Positions 17,501-25,969 of a stretch of 45,357 nt of DNA are shown here, one piece after another. The translations under genes and the position numbers were made by a program. The stretch covers positions 1 through 45,357 of the forward strand of contig JAIKVV010000112.1 in NCBI GenBank assembly GCA_024685385.1, written 5' to 3'. The notes beneath the pieces are model-generated. The model was not told where the DNA came from. It did no database searches and saw nothing but the letters and a program-made list of their open reading frames with translations. This DNA comes from Saccharofermentans sp. (lineage in GTDB: Bacteria; Bacillota; Clostridia; Saccharofermentanales; Saccharofermentanaceae). Every line of letters starts with the position of its first letter. Positions within the stretch are counted from its first letter, which is position 1.

Positions 17501-20500
17501 GTGAATGTCTCGCCGTCGCCTTCTGGCATTACGAACTTGATGCTCTCGCCCGGAGCCAGGGTTACGGATGTTCCGGTGAACTTTTCGCGGCTGAAGACGC
17601 CCGTAACTTCATTGACGATGCTCATTGCTTCTCCCGATCCGGTCAGATCGAAGGTAACGGGCTGGGAAGTTCTGTTAGTGAATGTAACATATACCATGGG
17701 TTCCCAAACCGCATAGAGCTTGACTTCGTCTGTTCTCTGAACGGACAACACGGAATCGGCTGCGTATGTAGGGATGTAAGGATCGCCTGTCAGAAGGTCA
17801 TCCTCCGTTGCGCCGGTACGGTCTAACGAATAATCAGAGCCTTCATCGAATCCGATCAGGAGATATCCGTCGGGATGCTTGAAGTAGATGCTGCTTGCAT
17901 CGTAAGGCGCATTCAGTGTTCCGGGAGCTACTGCGTATTTATATACATGCACCGCATTGTTGGACTGCATGTTTCCGAAAACGATCTCGTTTTCGCTTAC
18001 ATCTTCGACTACGACACCAGAGCCTGTCCAACCCGTGGCGGACGTGATGTCCGCATCTGTAGAAAGAACTGTTCCTGATCCATCAGTGATGTATCCGTCA
18101 TTAGCATTCAGCATCAGGTTGGCAACCTTCGGACGGCGGTCAGATTCGTTTACCGACTGATAGACCGCTCTCATGTGGATACAGCCGTAAGGATCAGCAT
18201 CAGCTGCGTCTATCGTATACGGTGTAGGCTCTGCGTAGTAGACGTCATGCAAAGGCGTATAGATCGCATGCCCGTTTGCATCGTAGCCCTCAAACTTTAC
18301 GACCTGCCAACCACGGAAGATGTAATCGTCTCCTGCCATCTGACCGTTAACCGTAATACCCGTGGGCTGCTGGAGTGTTGTGGTCTGTGCGCCGTCATTA
18401 TACTTGCCCTGACTTGTGTTCTCAGGATCTGTCCATGAACTGATCTGACCGTTGATAACAACCTCCGATCCGTCATTCAAAGTAAGGATATATGAAGGAT
18501 CATAGGAGATATAATAATCGCCTACTCTTCTCCATACTGCGCGGAGGGTAATGTCTCCTTCTATTGCATTCGCGAAGCTGTAAGGAGTATCGGATGTCTT
18601 TCCGTTGGAATCTACCGTAAACCATCCTACAAAATCATATGTACCGTTAAGAGCTTCCTCATAGAGGGCATAACCTCCAACACCGTTCTTCTTGACGTAC
18701 ATATCTTTGAATTCATCAAATGTAGCAGGAAGAGTTCCGTCGTAATAGCCGGGGCGCGATGCTTCGTGCCAAGCCCGGGCGGCCTTGCAGTACTTGTAAT
18801 ATGCTTCAAGCTGATCAGCGGTCAGATAGAGAGCATTACGCAGATCTGAGTGAAGTCCCCATTCGCCGCTGGTCGCATTGTGCTGCATATTAACGTAGTA
18901 GTACTTCGTGCCGTCATCTTCACCGGTGTACTCTATGTATGTCCTTTCGAGTTCATACTCACCGACAGCAGTGCCGTACATGGCGCTGAAGTATGTTGAC
19001 TGTGATGTGTTATGTCCGGAACCGATACCGGCAAGAGTTGATGCCCATAAAGGCATTGATCCTACTGCATCACCGTTTGCATTCCATGCAGCGATCCACT
19101 TGCTGTCAGAGGAATTGGCTCCCGTAAATCCGCCAAGATAGAATGTGGGATATCCGCCGTCAGAAGATTCTGTGTAATTTATGTGATCAATTACACCGCC
19201 GTTAGGGTCGATGCAAACATTGTAATAAACAGGGGTCCACTTGCCGTAAACTCTCTTATCTGCTGCCGGCATATCGGTGTTGAAATCGAAAAGAATGGTG
19301 CAGGATGCATCTGCATACCAACCTCCGAATTCATAATGATCAGGTATCTCATCCTCAGTCGGCCAGATAGCATTAACAGTATCATCCGGATGCTGATTAT
19401 GGTCATATTTGCTGAGCGATGCACCATAAGGAACCAAAGCAGGAGGAGTCTTCTCAGTGACGGGCATTTCAGCTTCCGGGGGATAATAGTAATCGAAGAT
19501 CAGAGCCTTGGCGATGCGGTCGTAGAAGTAATTCATCACAAGAGTGGAATGCGTCTCGGAAGGATCATTAAATCCTGCATAAGAAGGCGCAACCTGCTGA
19601 CCGTAATTATCACTGCCGGACCTGGCCATAAAACTGTCATTCAGATAATAAGTCTTACCATTTTGAACAACTGTTGTGTATCCGGAATAATCTACTCCAT
19701 CCAGCACTTCAAAATAGATATTATATGTCCATTCACGCGGACCTGAAGTTCTGTAACTTGCAATAAGGAAGTTTCCGTCTTCCGAATCCGGAAGACCGAG
19801 GATGCCTTCATCTATCGTAGAGAGTTTTCCCTTAACGGTATCATTCTGTCCGGGTCTGCCGTAGTTACCGGCACCTGCCATCATCCACCAACTGGTCAGA
19901 TTATTTCCGCCTACTGAAGGGAATCTTGCATAATCAGGCCACTTGGCCGAGATATCCTGCCCGTAATTTGCTCTGACAACATAACAGTAATATCTGTTAC
20001 CGTTATAATCAAATTGCTGTATGTTATCCATGCTGTATCCGCAAACAACGGACAACTCGGTGGTGCCTGCACTTCTCCAACCCATACCTGAACCTTGAGT
20101 ACAGTAAGCCTGCCAGGTCATGTTGTTAGGAGGATTATAGTTGCCAGTCAGATATGGAACATTGATATTACCGGTCACGGTTCCATTGTTGAGCTGTCTT
20201 CTCGCGAAGAAGAATCTCAGGTTATAAGCCATGCGGTCAAAGTAGATATTGACTACGGTGGAATTGTCACCCCTAACCGTAGCGGTATTCATTACAACAG
20301 GATTGTTGTCTCTCAGATGGAAGCCGGTGAAATCAGCTGTCGATTCAAGTGAAAGATAATCCGAAAGCAACGGCATCAACTGTTCCACCGTAATTCCGGA
20401 ATTACATAAAACAGTAGATGAAAGGTTTTCCAGCTTATAGTAATCATATGTCTTCGACGCATCTGCTATATCAACGGCATCTGTTACTTTCTGTCTCCAT

Positions 20501-22608
20501 ACTGCAACTGTTACTTTCGCATCAGGCTTCTCTGTCCACTGAGCATAGAATGTCAGGGAATTCAAAGGATACTTGATGGTAAGGACGCCGTTCTTTATCG
20601 TATATGCAACTCCGGTATGGGTGTTGCCGTCATTATCTTCATATGTGCCGTTAACGGAAAGATCCACCGAGGACAGGAAATTACCGTCAGGATCAGTTAC
20701 CAATACATAGTTGGGATTATCGGGGTCATCACTGGTATCAACTCTCCAACCTGCAAAATCGTATCCTACACGGCTGGTCACGGGAAGTTTGTTGACTTCA
20801 CCGCCGACGCTTGCGCCGCCCTCACCGGAGTCGAATTCAGCCATCGTGAACTGGGCAGGAACATACTTTGCGCCGTTACCGCTTTCACCTAAGTTGAAGA
20901 AGAGCCAGCGTCCTTCCTGGAAGTAAGGATAGAGATCTATGTTTTCGGTAACGTCGATATATTTGGTGATCGGGTTGGAACTGTCATCCATGGTCTGGAT
21001 GGAGACCCAGGTGTTGTTCGTGCGGTACTGCCAGCCGCGGAAGATCCTTCTGATCGTATCCGTTGCCTGTGCGCTGACATCGCTTATGAGGACCCTCTCC
21101 GTTCCGTCGGAACCCAGGATAACGAGCTTGCGGGTAAGAAGGTTGCTGGTGTTGCTGACCGCGTATGCGAGCTCGTGGAAGTTTACGAAGCAATAATCTT
21201 CATAGATCGGAGCCACATAGATATGGGCACTGTAATCGTCGGGATCCATATCGGCAGTCTCGCTGTAGGGCTGGCCGTTTACGGTCCAGGTCATGGTGAA
21301 TGAGCCGTCGCCGTTGTCCGTGACGCTGATGGGCTTTTCGAAAGGAAGATGCTTCGGGGAAGCCGTCCATGTAAATGTGTAATCGTTGCCGGATGCGGAA
21401 GCGAGATTGACAACATACCAGCCGTAGAAATATTTACCGGAGATGTTGGCGGGGTTGGCGATCATCTCAAGAGTCTCGCCGTCCCTGACGATCTGGGTCT
21501 TCTGCTTGTTGCCTGCCGAGTTGACGAACTCATAAGCACCTACGGTGTACTGATATTCGCCGTTGACGACAGATTCCTGTGATGCGTCAGTTACGGGCGC
21601 CAGATAGTGGATCGTAAATCTGGGCGTCTTGACTTCGCCGCCCTCGTGATCGACGATGGCGTAGATGCTAAATGAATCCGCATTGAAAACGACGGAGTTG
21701 TCGTCAGTTGCGACATTCGTTTTCACGAGATCGGCCCGGGAGCCTTCATCTTCCAGATGGTAGACATCAACGGCTTCGGAAGTAATGAGATCGCTCTTGA
21801 ATGTAACCTTCAAGGACTTTCCGTCCGGCTGCCATTTGATGCCGAGATCCTTCATGTCGGCATTTGCATAGATATTGATGTCGTATGCCAGGATCGCCGC
21901 TTTGCCGTCGATCTTGACATCCACCTTCTCTGCTTCAACGATCGCAGATGCAGGAAGACTGCCTTTGATGATGATGTCGTCATTCTCGAAAACGGTCTTA
22001 GCCTTGATCTTCCTGGAAATGGTGGAAAAATCAAGGAATGAGAAAACGGAGAACCCTTCTGTCTCGAAGGTTACTTTCTTGTCTTCTGTTTTCGAAGGCA
22101 GTTCTTCTGCCTTATCCTTATCGTCGAAGTGTACGACCTTGACGTCGTCCAGTTTCTTGGCATCGACGAGTTCGATGGTAATCCTGACTTTCGAACCGTC
22201 GGGCTGATATTCGTCATCTCCTTTTACTATCGATATATCGAAAAGCTTTCCGTAGGAGATGCTGCTTACATCCTCGCCTACCGCTTTTGCGGCATCGGAG
22301 AGGTATCTTTCATAGTCTTCGTCTTCTATCTCTTCGACTTTGATCGCGGCGTCTTCGGGGATGCCTGCATCCTTGCCGAAGACGGCCTTGATCTTATAAG
22401 TCTTATCATCTTCATCCTTATAAGTCTTCTCGATCGTTATAAGGTCTTCTGACCCGCTGTCATCAAAGAGCTCGGATACCCGGGATTCAGTATCTGCAGC
22501 GAATGAATAGCGGACCACTTCGAAGGGGAAAATGGACGTGATAAGGGAAACGGTTATCACCGTTGCGATAAAGGAAAGCATGAAATGTCTGTTCTTTATC
22601 TTAAGCAT
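14548..22608 (-). CDS. Giant sortase-anchored adhesin, pilus tip candidate
   Basis: 2686 aa. Signal peptide about 1-38 (cleavage near SFAADT). Two related N-terminal beta domains (about 50-330), then a long series of InlB B-repeat/Flg_new-type modules (GWYVV, FAGWRVD, FGGWYAD, FVGWFTV, FVGWTTD, each followed by a LYAVW- or VYGKW-type strand). From about 1990 there are Cna-B/Spy0128-like modules ending in FTNTR or FVNTLK. A SpaA-type domain (about 2515-2630) carries KKIDKETGDPVEGAVF and an AEQSAPAGY E-box. The sorting signal VAPTGV (2636-2641) is followed by a hydrophobic helix and a Lys/Arg tail. The start overlaps the sortase gene by 8 bp. Likely the tip or ancillary subunit of the pilus encoded upstream; the ligand is unknown. 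Confidence 0.9.
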   Translation of the reverse strand: MLKIKNRHFMLSFIATVITVSLITSIFPFEVVRYSFAADTESRVSELFDDSGSEDLITIEKTYKDEDDKTYKIKAVFGKDAGIPEDAAIKVEEIEDEDYERYLSDAAKAVGEDVSSISYGKLFDISIVKGDDEYQPDGSKVRITIELVDAKKLDDVKVVHFDDKDKAEELPSKTEDKKVTFETEGFSVFSFLDFSTISRKIKAKTVFENDDIIIKGSLPASAIVEAEKVDVKIDGKAAILAYDINIYANADMKDLGIKWQPDGKSLKVTFKSDLITSEAVDVYHLEDEGSRADLVKTNVATDDNSVVFNADSFSIYAIVDHEGGEVKTPRFTIHYLAPVTDASQESVVNGEYQYTVGAYEFVNSAGNKQKTQIVRDGETLEMIANPANISGKYFYGWYVVNLASASGNDYTFTWTASPKHLPFEKPISVTDNGDGSFTMTWTVNGQPYSETADMDPDDYSAHIYVAPIYEDYCFVNFHELAYAVSNTSNLLTRKLVILGSDGTERVLISDVSAQATDTIRRIFRGWQYRTNNTWVSIQTMDDSSNPITKYIDVTENIDLYPYFQEGRWLFFNLGESGNGAKYVPAQFTMAEFDSGEGGASVGGEVNKLPVTSRVGYDFAGWRVDTSDDPDNPNYVLVTDPDGNFLSSVDLSVNGTYEDNDGNTHTGVAYTIKNGVLTIKYPLNSLTFYAQWTEKPDAKVTVAVWRQKVTDAVDIADASKTYDYYKLENLSSTVLCNSGITVEQLMPLLSDYLSLESTADFTGFHLRDNNPVVMNTATVRGDNSTVVNIYFDRMAYNLRFFFARRQLNNGTVTGNINVPYLTGNYNPPNNMTWQAYCTQGSGMGWRSAGTTELSVVCGYSMDNIQQFDYNGNRYYCYVVRANYGQDISAKWPDYARFPSVGGNNLTSWWMMAGAGNYGRPGQNDTVKGKLSTIDEGILGLPDSEDGNFLIASYRTSGPREWTYNIYFEVLDGVDYSGYTTVVQNGKTYYLNDSFMARSGSDNYGQQVAPSYAGFNDPSETHSTLVMNYFYDRIAKALIFDYYYPPEAEMPVTEKTPPALVPYGASLSKYDHNQHPDDTVNAIWPTEDEIPDHYEFGGWYADASCTILFDFNTDMPAADKRVYGKWTPVYYNVCIDPNGGVIDHINYTESSDGGYPTFYLGGFTGANSSDSKWIAAWNANGDAVGSMPLWASTLAGIGSGHNTSQSTYFSAMYGTAVGEYELERTYIEYTGEDDGTKYYYVNMQHNATSGEWGLHSDLRNALYLTADQLEAYYKYCKAARAWHEASRPGYYDGTLPATFDEFKDMYVKKNGVGGYALYEEALNGTYDFVGWFTVDSNGKTSDTPYSFANAIEGDITLRAVWRRVGDYYISYDPSYILTLNDGSEVVINGQISSWTDPENTSQGKYNDGAQTTTLQQPTGITVNGQMAGDDYIFRGWQVVKFEGYDANGHAIYTPLHDVYYAEPTPYTIDAADADPYGCIHMRAVYQSVNESDRRPKVANLMLNANDGYITDGSGTVLSTDADITSATGWTGSGVVVEDVSENEIVFGNMQSNNAVHVYKYAVAPGTLNAPYDASSIYFKHPDGYLLIGFDEGSDYSLDRTGATEDDLLTGDPYIPTYAADSVLSVQRTDEVKLYAVWEPMVYVTFTNRTSQPVTFDLTGSGEAMSIVNEVTGVFSREKFTGTSVTLAPGESIKFVMPEGDGETFTINGTNTNNSQLLNITSWFDESQTVQTTAAAYRSSGAAYELTDTLHSDPEGVHVYFDGIDTIFFDCNGGNWTDTRTGIDYQTVITDDSLVYVDEDGLPYEPVDLSNGNTAKATKPSDPVRSGYTFVGWTTDPDAAACDPAGYTLRGTNAAEGINNMTVIKNSLLWNFNTEVSSGMTLYAVWGETVTVTFHLTNNHTWRDTDNEYFVLGSNYTHTVTLAKGDTVRMPAQPTWNTGNLFYRWVTVTSHQNQAKAIDEITDIYEFGTPVSEDLDLYTSWIQAEHIDITVTKTVVNGDGSPLTSEQTDKEFTFTAEYTTTTYTRSITRNSTNRWTLGSLQSSTSDGETQSFSLKDGETITLPLYFNSSQTITISRNGTYSLSVFFQSLKITEVSDPNYTVTVSINGQPATVTDNGTVTTFGGGTPTLNNATGGTRTYTLSGTAAYSNETEIPVGFTNTRTNTDVALKKIVTPDDYITGNESFAFGITYYDADGNDVTPSRYAGTSVMLKDGETELMRGVPIGGKVTVVETASGWTAESVNDADSNDRSGKTFTLENVLSEGGGITFTNTRDTYDIVVTNSVPGYGSKTKEFTYHATIWNGDTSVPFPSFRESTYSYSNDRKDLTFTLTDGEVYTIKDLPRGYKLTVTQDAEEDYVTTVGLAGETKTEALSYTIGDIEQEDTIEFVNTLKTGSYKITKNVQVAAGQTPPDPGTLFAFTAKILKTASAASGEEISAEIKAMAEALGATVSGDVISFALEDHGEITFSELPVGYFLQVQENAPGFAAYVNTIRTDTTTVPISETGNSDINYINRPASVVLNLKKIDKETGDPVEGAVFRLYNLVGGTQNTLFTLTSGADGMMVYTESGVTSIDISLENGNYYLAEQSAPAGYKTVADIRITVNNALPEDEQIKTSDCDYAELTGSAETKFLLTVSNEKLLVAPTGVAFHMLPFVLIMILGAGLFIGKENDKKKKKDQPVRKIRTPKIRLNP

Positions 22609-23815
22609 TTACGCCCTCTTCTCCCAGATTTTCTTTATTCTTCTTTTTTCTGCGTGACGCAAATTCTTCAGTTGCTACCGCGATGCCTAAGATGACCATC
22701 ATCAGAGGCGTGTACTGATCGTTAAATATCATCGGCTGTCTCATGTTTTCGAAAATGATGAATAACAGGACAGCCAATATGGCAAGAGCAATGTTCAAAA
22801 CGGGTCCTACATAGTCCCTGACCTTCTTCTTGCCGCTCTTATTGTCCCTGCTGTTAAGGATATAAGGCATTACTGCAATGACCGTAAGGATCAGACAGCA
22901 AAGGTTAAGAAGCGCCCAGCCGTTGCCGTAAGGGCTCTTGTCTCCGGTCCTGGTGACTGCACCCCCGCGAGGTGTGGGTGTAGGGGTGGTCTTACTGTCA
23001 GGACGGGTAGGCACGGGAGTTGCGCCACCTGCAGATGTCGGAGAGGGAGCCTGTGTCGGCGTTGGTGTCGGATCAATGTGCTGCTTGGCAGGAGTGAGCT
23101 TACATATGAGGAGGACTCTGCCGTTGGTAGCTCCTCCCTCGCATGTTGAAAGAACGAGGAACTTGTCCGCATCCTTGACCTTCGGGTTGGTGTTAACGAC
23201 CTGGATGTTGTCGTTGCCGAGGATGTTATTCCGGTATCCGTCCCAGTCAAGGGATGTAATGCCGTAAACGGAATCCTCATAAGCATCAGTCTTGATGACG
23301 GATATGACCGTAATGTCATAGACCTTTGACGAAGTAGTCAGTTTACCTGTGAGGTGACTGTTGAAGTAATCCGACTTAAGATATTTCGTAAGGTCTCCGA
23401 ACATCGCGCCGTTATCCATGTGGTGCCCATAAAGGAGATTGTAGGACTGCGAGAAATCGCCCTTGTTCTTTGCCTGCATGTAGATAGCGCCCGTAAGGGA
23501 CTGATCCTTGTTAACGTCGTGACTTGCATAGAACAGATCATCCTGACCCTGAACGACAGGATAATCGATGTGCGTGTCATCCATGGTGATCCAGCCTACG
23601 GCATCGGGAATGTTATCCAAAAGATCTGCGACAGATACACTGTCACCCTCCTCCTGCGGCTTGTACTGCAGGTTCTGAGTGCCGTATGCAGTCTGCTGGA
23701 TGGACGTGTTCTCATAGATCATGTAGCCCGCAAAGGCCATGATCGACATAGAGATGACTGTCGCCACCGCAGAAAGTATTGTATTTGCAAATTTCAGTAT
23801 CTTAGCAAATGTCAT
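22601..23815 (-). CDS. Class B-like pilus sortase with C-terminal membrane domain
   Basis: 404 aa transpeptidase. N-terminal TM helix (about 12-34). The sortase fold has catalytic His131 (LLYGHHM), Cys225 (VLSTCEGG) and Arg233 (GRVLLICKL); the VGWITMDDTHIDYPVVQG segment matches class B enzymes. A Pro/Thr-rich linker (about 248-283) and three further hydrophobic helices (about 299-320, 335-355, 366-384) with a basic tail follow, which ordinary SrtB/SrtC enzymes lack. It lies 8 bp after the SipA-like gene and overlaps the adhesin gene by 8 bp. By analogy with Spy0129 of S. pyogenes it probably polymerises the adjacent pilin; whether it also does wall anchoring is unknown. Confidence 0.92.
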   Translation of the reverse strand: MTFAKILKFANTILSAVATVISMSIMAFAGYMIYENTSIQQTAYGTQNLQYKPQEEGDSVSVADLLDNIPDAVGWITMDDTHIDYPVVQGQDDLFYASHDVNKDQSLTGAIYMQAKNKGDFSQSYNLLYGHHMDNGAMFGDLTKYLKSDYFNSHLTGKLTTSSKVYDITVISVIKTDAYEDSVYGITSLDWDGYRNNILGNDNIQVVNTNPKVKDADKFLVLSTCEGGATNGRVLLICKLTPAKQHIDPTPTPTQAPSPTSAGGATPVPTRPDSKTTPTPTPRGGAVTRTGDKSPYGNGWALLNLCCLILTVIAVMPYILNSRDNKSGKKKVRDYVGPVLNIALAILAVLLFIIFENMRQPMIFNDQYTPLMMVILGIAVATEEFASRRKKKNKENLGEEGVNA

Positions 23816-23823
23816 CTGATCAC

Positions 23824-24357
23824 CTAGAAATTGAACTGTCTCACTGCCAAAATCAATGTTCCTTTGATTTCTTCCGCCTTGACAGGTCCGTAATAACGGC
23901 TGTCCATGCCGGTCATGCGGTTGTCTCCCAGAACGAAGTATTCGCCCGCAGACAGGGTAAGCGGATAATCGATGTTATCTGCATAAGGGTAAGTCAGAGT
24001 ATAGATCTTCTCTTCCACGATGAGGTTGCCGTTGACTCTTACGGATCCTTCCTCCGTTATCTCAACAGTATCTCCGGGGATCGCCACCACGCGTGCCACA
24101 CAGACCGATCCGTTCTTTTCGAAAACGATCACATCCTGGGCCAGCGGGGACCTGTCCACTCTCGAGTAGATGATCTTGTCGCCCAGGTTGAGTGCGGGTG
24201 TCATGTCGTGAGTGTTGATCTTTTCGACACCTATTATCAAGGCAAACATGACCCATAAGCTTATGATGATGAAGAAACTGTTGCGCAAGAACCTCCTGAT
24301 GCCCGGTTTGGACTTGGACAGTTCTTCTTTTATGTGCTTTAGTCTATTACTTCTCAT
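23824..24357 (-). CDS. SipA/LepA-like signal-peptidase homologue, catalytically altered
   Basis: S26 signal-peptidase fold with one N-terminal TM helix and boxes INTHDMTPALNLGD, VARVVAIPGD and GDNRMTGMDSRYYGPV. The Ser of the S-M-x-P box is Asp (residue 59) and the Lys before R-V-V is Ala (96); numbering is from the TTG at 24381. SipA of the S. pyogenes FCT pilus likewise lacks the Ser/Lys dyad and acts as a pilus assembly factor, so a chaperone-like role is likely here. Start choice: the ATG at 24357 is preferred over an in-frame TTG at 24381, but neither has a strong SD. It lies between the pilin and sortase genes. Confidence 0.88.
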   Translation of the reverse strand: MRSNRLKHIKEELSKSKPGIRRFLRNSFFIIISLWVMFALIIGVEKINTHDMTPALNLGDKIIYSRVDRSPLAQDVIVFEKNGSVCVARVVAIPGDTVEITEEGSVRVNGNLIVEEKIYTLTYPYADNIDYPLTLSAGEYFVLGDNRMTGMDSRYYGPVKAEEIKGTLILAVRQFNF

Positions 24358-24407
24358 CGATCTAACCGATAAAGGGAGCAAAGCAAGATCTCACTTAGAC
24401 CTTTACC

Positions 24408-25724
24408 TTATGCCTCGTCTTCCTTCTTTCTGAAAACGCGGATCAGGATGAACAGCGTTGCACCTGCGCCGAGGAGAAGGACATAAGGAGCTGTCCTTAC
24501 GATAATGCCTGTAGGCGAGATCATCTGCAGTACGTTGGCGATCTCTACTTCATGTGTTGCGTCAGTAGCATTGGCTGTTGTTGTAATGGTTCCCAGATTG
24601 GAGTTGTAAGCCGCACTGCTGTATGCAACAAAAGCTGTAGGTGTTGATGTAGCAATGATGTTCTTGGCAGTGCCTGCCGTGGAATCAACTGTTACCGTTG
24701 TAAGGTATGTTGTGCCTGTAACGTCATTGGTCTCGTAGATATCGACCTGTGTTCCGCAAGGGATACCGATATACTTGATCCGGCCGCCGTTGGCGATCAG
24801 TGCAAGACCGTCAAGACCGCTTGCAGCAGATGCACTGTGCGTATAATCCGTGACTGTGCCTGTAGGTGTTGCCCTGAGCATTACGTCCTTGGTAACATCG
24901 GCATTCGTATAGTCAACCTGTACGGGGAACTTATGATTCATGCTGAAGTTGTCGCCTGAAAGGGTCTTCTTAACAATAACGTTGAATGTGTAATACTCAT
25001 CAGGCGTTACGTTTGTTGCTTCAACAAAACCGTTTGTCTTGAAATCAGTGTCAGGATCAACATCCTCATCAGCCGAGAGACACACATAACCGTAGATATC
25101 CCAGTCACCTGCCGCAGATCCGTCAGTGAATGTATCGGATGCCTTGACATAAACATCAAGGTAACGTGCGTGAGTGCCGTTTGTCTCGGTTACACCTGTT
25201 CCGGTATAATCCACTGTCTCGTTGATCACATAGCGGTATACGCCGGGTTCGGTGAATACGACATTGGAGAAATCAACCTTGATGTCGTAGAGATTGGACT
25301 CACCTGCTGTTGCTGCATCCAGAACATTATCGGTAGCAGTCGTAACATTAGGGGAAAGAGTGATGCTGTCCGTGATGGTAACGTTGGTGGTAATGCCGGC
25401 CTTGGTTGTGGCAGTTACTGCAGTACCGGATACATGATCTTCCGTCTGGTCTGTAATGGACTTATCGGCAGATCCTGCTTCGATCGCATAGTTATATGTG
25501 ATCGTAGGTGCATAGACCGCAGCTTCGTCCGGATTGTAGACCTTAAGTTCCTTCTTGATGATAACGCTCTTATCCTGAACCTGAGGATTGTCCTGATTGC
25601 CGGGATCGAATCCTCCGACCTCACCGTCCGTCAGGGTTGCGTCAGCGAAAATAATCGCTCCGAGGCTCATGACCATCGCAGCTGCAACAGCCAATGCGCC
25701 GATCTTTCTAAATGTCCTTTTCAA
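24408..25724 (-). CDS. Major pilin, Spy0128/FctA type
   Basis: 438 aa. Signal peptide about 1-27. Two isopeptide-type beta domains: the first (about 50-215) opens VIIKKELKVYNPDEAA and contains FTEPGVYRYVINE, the hallmark of streptococcal pilin isopeptide-linkage repeats; the second (about 240-395) opens FNVIVKKTLSGDNF. KK-containing strands and the VEIANVL end could supply the Lys and Asn for internal isopeptides. The sorting signal ISPTGI (402-407) is followed by a hydrophobic helix and a basic tail. The start codon is TTG with a GAGGTGG SD. First gene of a four-gene pilus operon. Confidence 0.92.
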   Translation of the reverse strand: MKRTFRKIGALAVAAAMVMSLGAIIFADATLTDGEVGGFDPGNQDNPQVQDKSVIIKKELKVYNPDEAAVYAPTITYNYAIEAGSADKSITDQTEDHVSGTAVTATTKAGITTNVTITDSITLSPNVTTATDNVLDAATAGESNLYDIKVDFSNVVFTEPGVYRYVINETVDYTGTGVTETNGTHARYLDVYVKASDTFTDGSAAGDWDIYGYVCLSADEDVDPDTDFKTNGFVEATNVTPDEYYTFNVIVKKTLSGDNFSMNHKFPVQVDYTNADVTKDVMLRATPTGTVTDYTHSASAASGLDGLALIANGGRIKYIGIPCGTQVDIYETNDVTGTTYLTTVTVDSTAGTAKNIIATSTPTAFVAYSSAAYNSNLGTITTTANATDATHEVEIANVLQMISPTGIIVRTAPYVLLLGAGATLFILIRVFRKKEDEA

Positions 25725-25869
25725 AGTAAGCCACCTCGCTTTCTAAAAATAACTCCAATATATTTTAACACGGGTAACAACATCATTACTACATTTAACG
25801 GCCTTTTAACTTATTTATTACATTTCCTTAATTATGTTAATAAATCTTTGAAAACCGCCGGAACCCTAT

Positions 25870-25917
25870 AAAACCGCCCGTTTCCCGGGACGAATGAGAT
25901 CCCTGGGAAGCGGGCGG
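25870..25917 (-). terminator. Terminator of metY
   Basis: CCGCCCG-TTTCCC...GGGAA-GCGGGCGG, a long GC-rich hairpin at 25874-25917. On the minus strand it is followed by TTTT (25873-25870). It lies about 50 bp after the metY stop. Confidence 0.88.
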
Positions 25918-25969
25918 TATATGGTTTGGCAGAACGTTGGCTTATCGTTTTTTGAAGAAGGGGTCGATA

